NCBI GenBank assembly: GCA_031271815.1
Contig: JAISVA010000039.1
Span: forward strand, 1-63,810
Direction: 5' to 3'
DNA length: 63,810 nucleotides
From: Prevotellaceae bacterium
GTDB taxonomy: Bacteria; Bacteroidota; Bacteroidia; Bacteroidales; Paludibacteraceae
In this document: piece after piece, positions 46,988 to 56,387 of the stretch
Layout: each line of letters begins with the position of its first letter
Numbering within the stretch: the first letter of the stretch is position 1
Program-made: the position numbers and the translations under genes
Notes under the pieces: model-generated
Database searches by the model: none
The model's input: only the letters and a program-made list of their open reading frames with translations
What the model was told of the DNA's origin: nothing

Positions 46988-47961
46988 CTGTTTCGTTGTA
47001 TTGTATGTTCCAATGTCAACAGTAATGCTTCTTTTATCTCATTTTCAGGAAATGGTTTGATTAATTCTACTGCTTTGTTTCTGAAATCTGTCATTCGTTT
47101 TTCGGCATATTCGATCCCGCCGTTTTCTATGGCAAAAGAAATTAATTTTTTAATGTTTTTTTCTGAAAAATGCTGCTCTTTTAAAATAGAAATATATTCT
47201 TCTTTTACTGGTTTGCCGGTATTATTCAGCGCATACAATAACGGCAGTGTAATTTTTCCTTCGCGTATGTCGTTTCCCACAGGTTTTCCAATCTCCTTTT
47301 CGGAAGAGATATAATCGAATATATCGTCGCGTATTTGAAAGCAAATGCCGTAAATTTCGCCGAATTTTCGCAATATATCAATCTTTTCATCGCTTGCATT
47401 TACGGAAATGGCGCCTAATTTAGTACAGGTCGAAAAAAGCGTTGCCGTTTTTTTGAGAATGACGTCGAAATATTTTTCTTCGTTGGTCGAAAAGTTTTTC
47501 GTGTTGGAAATTTGCAGCAATTCGCCTTCCGAAAGCTCTTTTCCGAGATTGGTTATTTCATTCAGAATGCCGAAGTTTTGTGTCTCGTTGGCAATTGCTA
47601 AGGATTTTGACAGCAGAAAATCACCTACTAAAACTGCAATTTTGTTTTTCCAAATGGCATTAACCGATTTTCTTCCCCTGCGTTCGAACGTATCATCCAC
47701 AATATCATCATGAATAAGGCTTGCCGTGTGCAAGAGTTCAAGCGAAACAGCTGCATGAATGGTAGAAACAGTTGGAATACCGCAAATTTTGGCAGATAAA
47801 AAAGTGAGTATGGGACGAATTTGCTTACCCTTGTTTTCCAAAATATAATGGTTGACTACGCTGAGAAGTTCATTATTCGATTCAAACGCTTTCTGAAAAT
47901 GCGTGTCAAATAATCTAAATTCTTCAGCAATCGGTTTTTTTATCTGTTCGATAGAAATCAT
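46984..47961 (-). CDS. Polyprenyl diphosphate synthase (trans-isoprenyl type)
   Basis: The 325-residue enzyme elongates isoprenyl diphosphates, probably for the menaquinone side chain. The first Asp-rich motif is LIHDDIVDDTFERRG (about 85) and the second QIRDDIFDY (about 210). Length agrees with octaprenyl or heptaprenyl synthase. Chain length cannot be read from the motif. It is convergent with deoC, whose hairpin terminator overlaps its end. Confidence 0.93.
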   Translation of the reverse strand: MISIEQIKKPIAEEFRLFDTHFQKAFESNNELLSVVNHYILENKGKQIRPILTFLSAKICGIPTVSTIHAAVSLELLHTASLIHDDIVDDTFERRGRKSVNAIWKNKIAVLVGDFLLSKSLAIANETQNFGILNEITNLGKELSEGELLQISNTKNFSTNEEKYFDVILKKTATLFSTCTKLGAISVNASDEKIDILRKFGEIYGICFQIRDDIFDYISSEKEIGKPVGNDIREGKITLPLLYALNNTGKPVKEEYISILKEQHFSEKNIKKLISFAIENGGIEYAEKRMTDFRNKAVELIKPFPENEIKEALLLTLEHTIQRNR

Positions 47962-48242
47962 TATGTTCGGTTGAAAATATCTAATATTATATCAGAAAGC
48001 GCAAAAATATAAAATAATAATGAATTAATATGTAGATTGGGGAACTCTTTTTTATTTTGAGGCAGACTGATAAATAATATCGCTCCAATCATGCAAATCA
48101 GTATATTGCTTTATCAATAATCCGTTATTTACGCAAAAAAGTAATTCGGGAAAGGCATTTTCAGTAGAATTGACATTAAAGGTTGACAAATTATTCTTCT
48201 TCCCATAATCTTTATTTTTTAAATCATAATAGAAAAATTCCC
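47962..48242. other. Intergenic region, polyprenyl synthase / polA
   Basis: This gap between divergent genes is AT-rich. A minus-strand frame of about 60 codons without a good start (48052 to about 48240) may be an eroded gene end, and no other feature stands out. Confidence 0.3.
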
Positions 48243-48250
48243 TATATTTG
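48243..48250 (+). promoter_or_regulatory. -7 box of polA
   Basis: TATATTTG matches TAnnTTTG and lies 38 bp before the polA ATG at 48289. Confidence 0.55.
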
Positions 48251-48288
48251 CATTATTCGACCAATACGAATCTCACAAATCAAGAAAT

Positions 48289-51054
48289 ATGACCAAAAAA
48301 CTATTCCTCCTCGACGCTTATGCTTTGATTTACAGAGCATATTACGCTTTTATAAAAACTCCGAGAATCAACTCCAAAGGACAAAACACATCTGCAATTC
48401 TTGGTTTTGTAAATACGCTCGAAGAGGTATTACGCACACAAAAGCCTACGCATATCGGCGTTGCTTTTGACCCTGCGGGACCAACTTTCCGGCACGAAGC
48501 GTTTGAAAAATATAAAGCGCAAAGAGAGGAAACGCCCGAAGACATTCGCAAAGCCGTGCCCATCATCAAGGAAATTATTCGTGCCTACAACATTCCTGTG
48601 CTGGAAGTTGCCGGTTTTGAGGCCGACGATGTGATTGGGACACTCTCCAAAATGGGAGAGAAGGCAAATTTTGATGTCTATATGCTTACGCCTGATAAGG
48701 ACTATGCACAGTTGGTTTCCAGGCATATTTTTATTTACCGTCCAAAATACGGCGGTGGATATGAGACCCTGGGCATCGAAGGTGTGGAAGAAAAATGGGG
48801 ATTAAAATTCCCCGAACAGGTCATCGACTTGTTAGGATTGATGGGCGACAGTTCGGACAACATTCCGGGTTGTCCCGGAGTAGGAGAGAAGACGGCAGTA
48901 AAATTGCTGGACGAATTTGGCTCGATTGACAATCTGTTAAAATCGACCGACCAGTTAAAAGGCGCTTTGAAAACCAAAATAGAAGAAAATAAAGAACAAA
49001 TTATTTTTTCCCGTTTTTTGGCAACTATCCGGCAAGATGTTCCGGTTGAACTGAACGAAGAAGACTTGAAATTAAAAGAACCCGATTCGGAAAAATTAAA
49101 AGCAATTTTTACAGAGTTGGAATTTCGACATCTTTTGGCAAAAATGGAACCTGTTCGGAAAACTGTACAAAACGCGCCTGTTCAAACCTCGCTCTTTGAC
49201 GAATTTGCTGACGAAGATACAGGCGAAATAAAATATTCAAATCTCAGCGACTTAAAATCAACCCGGCACAACTATCAACTTATTGACAGTGAGGAAAAAA
49301 TAGACCATTTTCTGGCCGAAATTTCATGCCGGGATTTTTTCTGTTTTGACACAGAAACGACTGGAGTTGACGTTTTTTCGTCGGAACTGGTCGGAATGTC
49401 CTTTTCCTGGAAAGAAGGTGAAGCATATTTTGTTACTTTGCCGGTCAACCAAATTGACGCGCGAAAAATTGTCAATAAATTCAAACCGGTTTTTGAAAAT
49501 GAAAAAATCGGAAAGATCGGTCAGAATATGAAATTTGATATTTTGATGTTGCGCAATTATGGCGTAGAAGTCAAAGGCAAACTTTTCGACACGATGATTG
49601 CTCACTATTTGATTCAACCCGAATTTCGACACGGTATGGATTATCTGGCTGAAATTTATTTGAAGTACAAAACGATTTCTTACGAAGAACTTTGCGGTAC
49701 GAAGGGAAAAAATCAATTGTCGATACGCAGTGTTCCGTTGGAAAGACTTTGCGAATATGCGGCAGAAGATGCCGATGTAACGTTGAAGCTGAAGAATATC
49801 TTTGAGAAAAAATTGACTGAAAATAATCTCAACACGCTTTTCTACGATATTGAAATGCCGTTGATGCTGGTTTTGGCAGAAATGGAACACACGGGTGTGC
49901 GGATAGATACCGGTTCGCTTCTACAGGCATCAAATACAATTTCAGCACGAATTAAAACTGTTGAAGATGAAATCTACAAAATGGTGGGATTTGAATTTAA
50001 TATCAGTTCGCCCAAGCAAGTAGGTGAGGTTATTTTTGACCGTTTGAAAATTGTAGATAAAGGAAAAAAAACCAAAACCGGACAATATTCAACGTCCGAA
50101 AATGTATTGGAATCGCTTGCCGGAAAACATCCTGTAATTGACAAGATTTTGGAATATAGAGGGTTGAAAAAACTGTTGTCAACCTACATTGATGCACTGC
50201 CGGCATTGATTAATCCGAAAACAGGCAAAGTTCATACATCTTTCAATCAGACGGTTACGGCAACCGGGCGATTAAGTTCGAGCAATCCGAATTTGCAGAA
50301 TATCCCGATTCGCGATGAAGAAGGGCGCGAAATCCGGAAAGCATTCATAGCTGACGAAAATTGCGTATTCCTTTCTGCCGACTATTCGCAAATAGAACTG
50401 CGTATTATGGCACACCTCAGCAAGGATCCGAATATGATTGAAGCATTCAATTCGGGTTACGATATTCATACAGCTACTGCTGCAAAAATTTACAAAGTGC
50501 CGATGAATGAAGTAACCTTGCACATGCGGCGAAATGCAAAGACGGCAAATTTCGGAATTATTTACGGAATTTCCATATTTGGGTTGGCAGAACGTTTATC
50601 CATTCCCCGAGGAGAAGCAAAGGAGTTGATCGATGGATATTTTGAAACGTATTCGCGGGTGAAAGAATATATGGACGAAAGTATCGAAGTGGCCAGGAAA
50701 AACGGTTTTGTTGAAACATTGCTGCATCGAAAACGATTTTTGCCCGATATTAATTCGCGCAACAGCATTGTTCGCGGTTTTGCCGAACGAAATGCGATTA
50801 ATGCGCCGATTCAAGGTACTGCGGCAGATATTATTAAAATTGCGATGGTTAATATTTTCAATCGTTTCAAAAAGGAAAAAATACAATCGCAAATGATGTT
50901 GCAAGTGCATGATGAATTAAATTTTAATGTGCTGGATTCGGAATTGGAAAAAGTAGAGAAACTGGTGGTGGAAGAGATGGAATCGGCATTCAAATTGATT
51001 GTTCCGTTGAAGGTGGATTATGGAGTGGGAGAGAACTGGTTTGAGGCGCATTAA
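48289..51054 (+). CDS. polA: DNA polymerase I
   Basis: The 921-residue enzyme removes RNA primers and fills repair gaps. The 5'-3' exonuclease domain (1-290) has LLDAYALIYRAYYAF and GDSSDNIPGCPGVGEKTA. The 3'-5' proofreading domain (about 330-510) retains the Asp-x-Glu pair in CFDTETTG. The polymerase domain (about 540-921) has motif A (ADYSQIELRIMAH), motif B (RRNAKTANFGIIYG) and motif C (QVHDELNF). All three activities therefore appear intact. It is transcribed alone; a palindromic element lies just downstream. Confidence 0.97.
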   Translation: MTKKLFLLDAYALIYRAYYAFIKTPRINSKGQNTSAILGFVNTLEEVLRTQKPTHIGVAFDPAGPTFRHEAFEKYKAQREETPEDIRKAVPIIKEIIRAYNIPVLEVAGFEADDVIGTLSKMGEKANFDVYMLTPDKDYAQLVSRHIFIYRPKYGGGYETLGIEGVEEKWGLKFPEQVIDLLGLMGDSSDNIPGCPGVGEKTAVKLLDEFGSIDNLLKSTDQLKGALKTKIEENKEQIIFSRFLATIRQDVPVELNEEDLKLKEPDSEKLKAIFTELEFRHLLAKMEPVRKTVQNAPVQTSLFDEFADEDTGEIKYSNLSDLKSTRHNYQLIDSEEKIDHFLAEISCRDFFCFDTETTGVDVFSSELVGMSFSWKEGEAYFVTLPVNQIDARKIVNKFKPVFENEKIGKIGQNMKFDILMLRNYGVEVKGKLFDTMIAHYLIQPEFRHGMDYLAEIYLKYKTISYEELCGTKGKNQLSIRSVPLERLCEYAAEDADVTLKLKNIFEKKLTENNLNTLFYDIEMPLMLVLAEMEHTGVRIDTGSLLQASNTISARIKTVEDEIYKMVGFEFNISSPKQVGEVIFDRLKIVDKGKKTKTGQYSTSENVLESLAGKHPVIDKILEYRGLKKLLSTYIDALPALINPKTGKVHTSFNQTVTATGRLSSSNPNLQNIPIRDEEGREIRKAFIADENCVFLSADYSQIELRIMAHLSKDPNMIEAFNSGYDIHTATAAKIYKVPMNEVTLHMRRNAKTANFGIIYGISIFGLAERLSIPRGEAKELIDGYFETYSRVKEYMDESIEVARKNGFVETLLHRKRFLPDINSRNSIVRGFAERNAINAPIQGTAADIIKIAMVNIFNRFKKEKIQSQMMLQVHDELNFNVLDSELEKVEKLVVEEMESAFKLIVPLKVDYGVGENWFEAH

Positions 51055-51064
51055 TTGATGACGG

Positions 51065-51240
51065 ACAATATAGGCTGAAAGCCTTATATATACCAGCCCT
51101 ATGGCAACGCCTTGGAATACAAATGGGATTGTTAATCGCCCTGAAAGGATAATATAAAATACTGCGTAAATGATTTATATTGTCCTTTCAGGGCGATAAT
51201 TTTACCCAAGGCGTTGCCATAGGGCTATGATATCAGGATT
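51065..51240. repeat. Long palindromic element downstream of polA
   Basis: Two perfect arm pairs are nested: 51095-51115 with 51206-51226 (21 bp, core CCCTATGGCAACGCC), and 51135-51149 with 51183-51197 (15 bp, ATCGCCCTGAAAGGA). A third inner pair (51151-51158 with 51175-51182) closes the cruciform. Similar elements with CCCTGAAAGG and GGCGTTGCCATAGGGC occur dispersed in Bacteroidales, as far as I recall. No coding content. Confidence 0.75.
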
Positions 51241-51337
51241 TCAACCTTTTTAAAGGATTCTAATTTTTTTGCGTTTTCTTGTGTGTGTTGTAGGTACCAA
51301 AAGAGATATTAAAAACAGAATAGAATAATTTTTTCAT

Positions 51338-51353
51338 TGTTCCACGTGAAACA
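51338..51353. promoter_or_regulatory. parS-like ParB-binding site 1
   Basis: TGTTCCACGTGAAACA is identical to the 16-bp parS sequence of B. subtilis that binds Spo0J/ParB. It lies in the gap downstream of both polA and dus. Confidence 0.85.
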
Positions 51354-51368
51354 TTTATTTAATAAAAA

Positions 51369-52355
51369 TCATTTTAATTCAAATTTCCCCTCAATCCCAT
51401 CCAAAATTTCGAAAAGCTCATCTTTTGTTTCGGCACGCAGCATGGCAATTCGTGTCGGTTTGAAGTGGTCAATGCCTTTGAATAGTGGAGAGGCAGCCAA
51501 ATGACGGCGGGAATGTGTAATGCCACGATGTTCGCCAAGCCATTCGATGTTTTCGGTGATGTGTCTTTTCAAGATTTTGAGATACCAGGAGAAAGGTTTC
51601 AACCCCATTTCATCGCCGTTTTCAAGGAAATATTTTATTTCTTCAAATATCCATGGGCGACCGATACTGCCGCGACCAATCATTACCGCATCCACGCCAT
51701 ACGTTTCAAAGCACTCTTTTGCCCGCTGAGGCGTCGTTACATCACCGTTGCCGATGATGGGGATATGGATATGAGGGTTTGCCTTCACTTCGCCTATGAG
51801 TGTCCAATCGGCTTCTCCTGTGTACATTTGGGCACGCGTACGTCCGTGTATGGCAAGGGCTTGTGCGCCGCAATCCTGTATCTGTTCGGCTAATGAGGTG
51901 ATTATCTTACTGCTTTCGTCCCAACCCAAGCGTGTTTTGACGGTTACAGGGATATTGACGGATTTTACTACCGTTTTTGTTATTTCAAGCAATTTGGGAA
52001 TGTCTTTCAATAAACCTGCGCCACCGCCTTTTCCTGCTACCTTTTTGACAGGGCAGCCGAAGTTCAGGTCAATAATATCGGGTTTTGCCTCTGCAGCTTT
52101 CTTGGCAGCTTCGGCGATTGGTTCGGGTTCTCTGCCGTAAAGCTGGATAACTACGGGACGCTCGGCTTCGTGAATGATCAGTTTTCGCTCCGTTTTTTCA
52201 ATGTTCCGAATCAGCGCATCAGCCGAGACAAATTCGGAATAGACCATATCCGCGCCAAATTGTTTGCACAGCAACCTGAATGCAGGGTCTGTTACATCTT
52301 CCATTGGAGCAAGGAATAATGGGTATTTTCCAAATTCGATATTACCTATTTTCAT
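51369..52355 (-). CDS. dus: tRNA-dihydrouridine synthase
   Basis: The 328-residue flavoprotein reduces specific uridines of tRNA to dihydrouridine with NADPH. The N-terminal TIM barrel begins LFLAPMEDVTDPAFR, and the catalytic Cys is in NFGCPVKKVAGKGGGAGL (about 100). The FMN phosphate-binding part is IGNGDV / GRGSIGRPW. It is closest to the DusB type, but the tRNA position modified cannot be set from sequence alone. Confidence 0.95.
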   Translation of the reverse strand: MKIGNIEFGKYPLFLAPMEDVTDPAFRLLCKQFGADMVYSEFVSADALIRNIEKTERKLIIHEAERPVVIQLYGREPEPIAEAAKKAAEAKPDIIDLNFGCPVKKVAGKGGGAGLLKDIPKLLEITKTVVKSVNIPVTVKTRLGWDESSKIITSLAEQIQDCGAQALAIHGRTRAQMYTGEADWTLIGEVKANPHIHIPIIGNGDVTTPQRAKECFETYGVDAVMIGRGSIGRPWIFEEIKYFLENGDEMGLKPFSWYLKILKRHITENIEWLGEHRGITHSRRHLAASPLFKGIDHFKPTRIAMLRAETKDELFEILDGIEGKFELK

Positions 52356-52493
52356 AAATGATTAGTGTTTCTTCACGTAATTGATAATTAAATAGTATGA
52401 AAGTGCGAAAAAACATACAACAAAACTACTTCGTGTGTTCGACCTTTCGTGTCTTTCATGCTTTTCATCGTGCAAATTTACAAGAAATTATAT

Positions 52494-52501
52494 TACCTTT
52501 G
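52494..52501 (+). promoter_or_regulatory. -7 box of U32-family gene
   Basis: TACCTTTG matches TAnnTTTG, 19 bp before the ATG at 52521. A frame reading through this box from 52449 is therefore not used. Confidence 0.55.
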
Positions 52502-52520
52502 CGCATCAATTAGTAGAATT

Positions 52521-53786
52521 ATGATGCAACGTAGCGATTTTGAAATAATGTCTCCTGCAGGCTCTTATGAGAGCTTGTATGCTGCTATACAGGGAGGAGC
52601 TGATTCTGTGTATTTTGGTATTGAAAAACTGAACATGCGTTCCCGTTCGGCGAGCAATTTCACTACGGATGATTTGCGGGAAATAGTACGGATTTGCAAG
52701 GAAAACAACATCAAAAGCTATCTTACGCTGAATACTGTTATTTATAACGATGATCTTGTGTTGATGCGCGAAATAATTGATACTGCCAGTGAAGCTGGAG
52801 TTTCGGCAATCATTGCGGCAGATGTTTCGGCGATGTTATATGCTCGTCAGCAGGGAGTAGAAGTACATCTTTCCACTCAATTGAATATTGCCAATGTAGC
52901 TGCGTTGAAATTTTATGCGCAGTTTGCTGATGTTGTTGTTCTGGCACGTGAATTAAACATGGAGCAAGTTGCAAGTATTTATAAGGCAATCCGTGATGAA
53001 CAGATAAAGGGACCAAAAGGTGAATTAATCCGCATTGAAATGTTTAGTCATGGCGCATTGTGTATGGCTGTTTCGGGCAAGTGCTATTTGAGTCTGCATG
53101 AACTGAATGCTTCGGCAAACCGGGGTGCCTGTTATCAGGTTTGCCGTCACGGATACCGTTTAATCGACGATGAACGTGATATTGAGATAAAGGTCGATAA
53201 TCAATATTTGATGTCACCAAAGGATTTGAAAACCATTCACTTCCTGAATAAAATGATTGATGCAGGCGTGCGTGTATTTAAAATTGAAGGTAGAGCGCGC
53301 GGACCGGAATACGTGAAGCTCGTTACTCAATGCTATAATGAAGCGATTAATTCGTATTTAGATGGTTCTTTTTCCGATGAAAAGATAGAAAATTGGGATA
53401 AACGGTTGAAAACTGTTTTCAATCGCGGCTTTTGGAATGGTTACTATTTGGGACAACGGCTGGGAGAATGGAGCGCGACTTACGGATCAGAAGCCACCAA
53501 ACGAAAAGTTTATGTAGCAAAAGGAATGAAATACTTCTCCAAATTAGGAGTAGCCGAATTTTTAGTAGAAACAGGCTATGGCGTAAAAGAAGGAGAGGAA
53601 CTGTTGATTATGGGACCAACAACCGGCGTTGTCGAATTGAAAGCCGAAGAAATGCAAGTGGATTATAAACCTGCAAAAGAGGTTAGGAGAGGGGAGTTGT
53701 TTTCCATCTCCGTACCGTGTAAGATTCGCCCTTCGGATAAATTATATAAGATTGTAGATGCGTGTGAAGTGCCGAATAATCAATAA
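52521..53786 (+). CDS. Peptidase U32 family protein (tRNA hydroxylation type)
   Basis: The start at 52521 follows the promoter box; the product has 421 residues. Motifs of the U32 family include FEIMSPAGSYESLYAAIQGG, VHLSTQLNIAN, and the Cys-rich FSHGALCMAVSGKCYLSL ... ANRGACYQVCR, whose four cysteines resemble an Fe-S or metal site. The older annotation collagenase-like protease is doubtful: E. coli homologues TrhP/RlhA act in RNA hydroxylation (tRNA U34 or 23S rRNA C2501). RNA modification is thus more likely; this rests on family knowledge. Confidence 0.9.
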   Translation: MMQRSDFEIMSPAGSYESLYAAIQGGADSVYFGIEKLNMRSRSASNFTTDDLREIVRICKENNIKSYLTLNTVIYNDDLVLMREIIDTASEAGVSAIIAADVSAMLYARQQGVEVHLSTQLNIANVAALKFYAQFADVVVLARELNMEQVASIYKAIRDEQIKGPKGELIRIEMFSHGALCMAVSGKCYLSLHELNASANRGACYQVCRHGYRLIDDERDIEIKVDNQYLMSPKDLKTIHFLNKMIDAGVRVFKIEGRARGPEYVKLVTQCYNEAINSYLDGSFSDEKIENWDKRLKTVFNRGFWNGYYLGQRLGEWSATYGSEATKRKVYVAKGMKYFSKLGVAEFLVETGYGVKEGEELLIMGPTTGVVELKAEEMQVDYKPAKEVRRGELFSISVPCKIRPSDKLYKIVDACEVPNNQ

Positions 53787-53795
53787 ATTTTCATG

Positions 53796-53811
53796 TGTTC
53801 CACGTGGAACA
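53796..53811. promoter_or_regulatory. parS-like ParB-binding site 2
   Basis: TGTTCCACGTGGAACA is a perfect 16-bp palindrome matching the parS consensus TGTTNCACGTGNAACA. It lies 9 bp after the U32 gene stop, in the convergent gap before dtd. Confidence 0.88.
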
Positions 53812-53879
53812 TTTTGATTTAGGAGAATGTTTTTTTGTCCCTTTTAACGCCATAGCACCGGAAACGCTTAACAGAGTCC

Positions 53880-54332
53880 TTATTCCCGATTTTTAGAATC
53901 TATCCAAATCGTTACCGGTCCATCATTCAGCAATTCCACTTTCATATCCGCACCAAACTCGCCAGTGCCGATTTCTTTCCCAAGTAATTTTTCGATTTTA
54001 CGACAAAATTTTTCATACATTGGGATGGCAAAGCCAGGTTTAGAGGCTTTGATGTATGACGGGCGGTTGCCTTTCTTGGTCATTGCGTGCAAGGTAAATT
54101 GACTTATGACGAGAATTCCGCCGCCGGTTTCTATGACGGATTTATTCATCACTCCGTTTTCATCGTTGAATACGCGTAAGTTTACAATTTTTCCTGTCAG
54201 CCATTCAATGTCTGCATCGGTGTCTTGATCTTCAATACCGACTAAAACCAACAACCCGTTTCCAATTCTGGATTTTACTTCCTGATTGATTGTGACCGAT
54301 GCATGGGTTACACGCTGGATTATCACTCTCAT
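53880..54332 (-). CDS. dtd: D-aminoacyl-tRNA deacylase
   Basis: Dtd removes D-amino acids mischarged on tRNA. The 150-residue protein begins MRVIIQRVTHASV, has the catalytic ILVISQFTLHA motif (SQFTL, about 80) and the C-terminal NDGPVTIWID motif (GPxT). Length fits the family exactly. It is convergent with the U32 gene. In Bacteroides, dtd, uvrC, a MazG-like gene and deoC tend to be neighbours; here the same genes are spread over 12 kb. Confidence 0.96.
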   Translation of the reverse strand: MRVIIQRVTHASVTINQEVKSRIGNGLLVLVGIEDQDTDADIEWLTGKIVNLRVFNDENGVMNKSVIETGGGILVISQFTLHAMTKKGNRPSYIKASKPGFAIPMYEKFCRKIEKLLGKEIGTGEFGADMKVELLNDGPVTIWIDSKNRE

Positions 54333-54415
54333 ATTGTATTGTTGTATTTATTTAATGAGCATTTCCATATAATAGAAACGGGGGTGCCCGTTTCTACAAT
54401 TATCATTTTTCGATC

Positions 54416-54431
54416 TGTTTCACGTGGAACG
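54416..54431. promoter_or_regulatory. parS-like ParB-binding site 3 (one mismatch)
   Basis: TGTTTCACGTGGAACG matches TGTTNCACGTGNAACA except the last base. It lies between dtd and the stop of the GT-C-like membrane protein gene. Confidence 0.7.
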
Positions 54432-54433
54432 TT

Positions 54434-55876
54434 CTATTTTTGTTCTTTATTTTTTGAAAGTACTCGAATAAATATGCCACCACTCTCAAAAGTTTTTATA
54501 TTCGTCCAAATTTCGGAATTGTTTAATTCGTCGATTAATTCGTCTTCCAAATTACTGATGTTACTGTAAAGGAAAAATCGAGTCTCTTCTGTTAGAATGC
54601 TCTGAATAATTCGTTCTTTGTTCATTAAGTCAACATTTCGCTGGTCGCCATACAGGCAAAAACCGGAAGCAGTTTGTTCGTAGGCAATTTCATGTTTTTC
54701 CATATAATCAAAACATTCTTTACGGAGCGAATAAAAAGGTAGATGCTTCAGTGTACAATCCCAGTTCTTTGCGATTTTTTCGGGATATAACCACAAATTT
54801 CCCGTAACAGAAATAACAATAAGTAGCGAAGCAATTATTTTTGCATGCTTTTCATCGAATAAATCAAATACTAATTTAACGGTAAGAATTGCAAACAAAA
54901 TAAACTGAACGACGAAATATCGTGCACCAAACGGATTGGTAATAGTCAGTGTAACGCACGCAAATGAAAATTGAAGCAGGAAATAGCTCAGCCATAAAAA
55001 ACAAGTTTCCGAATTAAACAACCTTTTGTATCCGAATTTTACAAGCATAAACAGCATAACCGCCCACAAACCAATCCTGCCAAAGTCAAGATTACGCCAC
55101 ACGAAGGCGGCACAATTCCGGATGAAACCGTAAAAATCGACCAAATTGCCTGTACCTGCCCAAGCCGAATCCACATTAGTAAATACCCAGCCGTGATAGT
55201 AAAATCTGAAGAGTAAATAAATGAATACGGTGAAGCATCCGGGCAGGGTAGGGAGGATGATTTTTGTAAATTCTTTGACTGAAAACGCTCTTCTCTCCAG
55301 TAGGAAGATTTTTAGAACGTAAACAATCATCAGTGTAGCGGCGATAATCATTCCTCGTTTGTTTGTAAGGCATAATCCGATGAAAGCGAGTGATAATCCT
55401 GCTTTTTTATCGCAAAGCATTTGATTGACGGCATAAATAGCAAAGAAAATAACCCACAAATCAATCCCGAGTAAAAGAAGCTGCGTTAATATGCTTGGAT
55501 CAGCCAGGACAAGGAGGCAACCGAAGAAAAAGACGATGAAATCGCTTTTTCCGCAATTAGGAGCTAATGTTTTTTTACAAAGTAAAATGATTTGAAAAAC
55601 CGCTCCGGCGACAACCGGCAAAAACATCAGGTGAGAGATAATCAGGTTTTTGCCGAATAATGTCCAAACGATTGCCAGCAGATAAGGGATGACATGTGGA
55701 TCGCCATTATCCAACCAACCGCTATAGACAAACGTTTGCAGCTTATTTTCATAAAAAAACCTGGCAGGCAACGAAAGACAGGTGATGGCATCCCAAAAAA
55801 AAGTCACATCCATCAAAGATATTTTGAGTACAATAACGAATAGGAGAATGATTCCTGTTAAGATGTTGTATTTCAT
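54434..55876 (-). CDS. Polytopic membrane protein, probable GT-C-type glycosyltransferase
   Basis: The 480-residue protein has about 10-12 membrane segments. An acidic motif in the first loop (LMDVTFFWDAI) and a following periplasmic stretch GWLDNGDPHVIPY resemble polyisoprenyl-phosphate-using GT-C enzymes (ArnT/PMT-like). The soluble C-terminus (390-480) is typical too. The sugar donor and acceptor are unknown. The gene is slightly more AT-rich than its neighbours. A possible -7 box TATTTTTG lies on the minus strand near 55962-55969. Confidence 0.75.
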   Translation of the reverse strand: MKYNILTGIILLFVIVLKISLMDVTFFWDAITCLSLPARFFYENKLQTFVYSGWLDNGDPHVIPYLLAIVWTLFGKNLIISHLMFLPVVAGAVFQIILLCKKTLAPNCGKSDFIVFFFGCLLVLADPSILTQLLLLGIDLWVIFFAIYAVNQMLCDKKAGLSLAFIGLCLTNKRGMIIAATLMIVYVLKIFLLERRAFSVKEFTKIILPTLPGCFTVFIYLLFRFYYHGWVFTNVDSAWAGTGNLVDFYGFIRNCAAFVWRNLDFGRIGLWAVMLFMLVKFGYKRLFNSETCFLWLSYFLLQFSFACVTLTITNPFGARYFVVQFILFAILTVKLVFDLFDEKHAKIIASLLIVISVTGNLWLYPEKIAKNWDCTLKHLPFYSLRKECFDYMEKHEIAYEQTASGFCLYGDQRNVDLMNKERIIQSILTEETRFFLYSNISNLEDELIDELNNSEIWTNIKTFESGGIFIRVLSKNKEQK

Positions 55877-55992
55877 TCGTTTATAATTTATTTTTACATT
55901 TAGCTAAGATGAAACACCCGGATAAACATTAGCTTGAGTTTTTAATATAATTTTTTAAATACAAAAATACAACAACTACAACTAATAATTAC

Positions 55993-56000
55993 TACTTTTG
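55993..56000 (+). promoter_or_regulatory. -7 box of dinD relic A
   Basis: TACTTTTG matches TAnnTTTG, 28 bp before the ATG at 56029. The leader AAATTAATTAAATTATG is shared with relic B. Confidence 0.5.
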
Positions 56001-56028
56001 CATCCATAAAAGTAAAATTAATTAAATT

Positions 56029-56387
56029 ATGTTGAAGTCAGAAGAAATCAAAGCACTGTTTGCTCTATTTGGAAGTGCCTCAGCCAAAATCGAAGGCTTA
56101 GAGTGCTGGAGCGCAAGGGAATTACAAAAGTTATTAGGTTACATGCCGATTTTTTGCCGACAATTAATATAAAAGCTAAGGATTTAGCTGCTGAAATGAC
56201 TTCCGTCAATGTGCAAACAAAAGATTTATACGGCGTAAAACCAATTGAAACAGAGCATATTGACAATAATTTGGCAGTAAGAAAAATGCTACTCGAACGC
56301 GACATTATTCCTGAAAATCTCCCGCCTGCCGAAGATGTTCAAAAAGTGGTCAGGCGACTGAAAACGGATGAGAAAAAGGTGTCTTGA
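56029..56387 (+). pseudogene. dinD: dinD relic A (internal deletion plus frameshift)
   Basis: The first 38 codons encode a DinD N-terminus (MLKSEEIKALF ... ECWSARELQKLLGY). The frame then closes at 56170-56172 after nine unrelated residues. In another frame, 56145-56387 encodes the DinD C-terminus (DFLPTINIKAKDLAAEM ... HIDNNLAVRKMLLERDIIP ... ENLPPAEDVQKV). About 190 central residues of a typical 270-290-residue DinD are missing. DinD is a damage-inducible protein affecting RecA in E. coli. The stop at 56385-56387 lies inside the left arm of an inverted repeat. Neither frame can give a working DinD. Confidence 0.85.

Noticed and set aside
48052-48240. Minus-strand frame of about 60 codons between the polyprenyl synthase gene and polA.
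   Set aside because: There is no ATG start and no homology I recognise; it may be an eroded gene end, but I cannot support a gene call.
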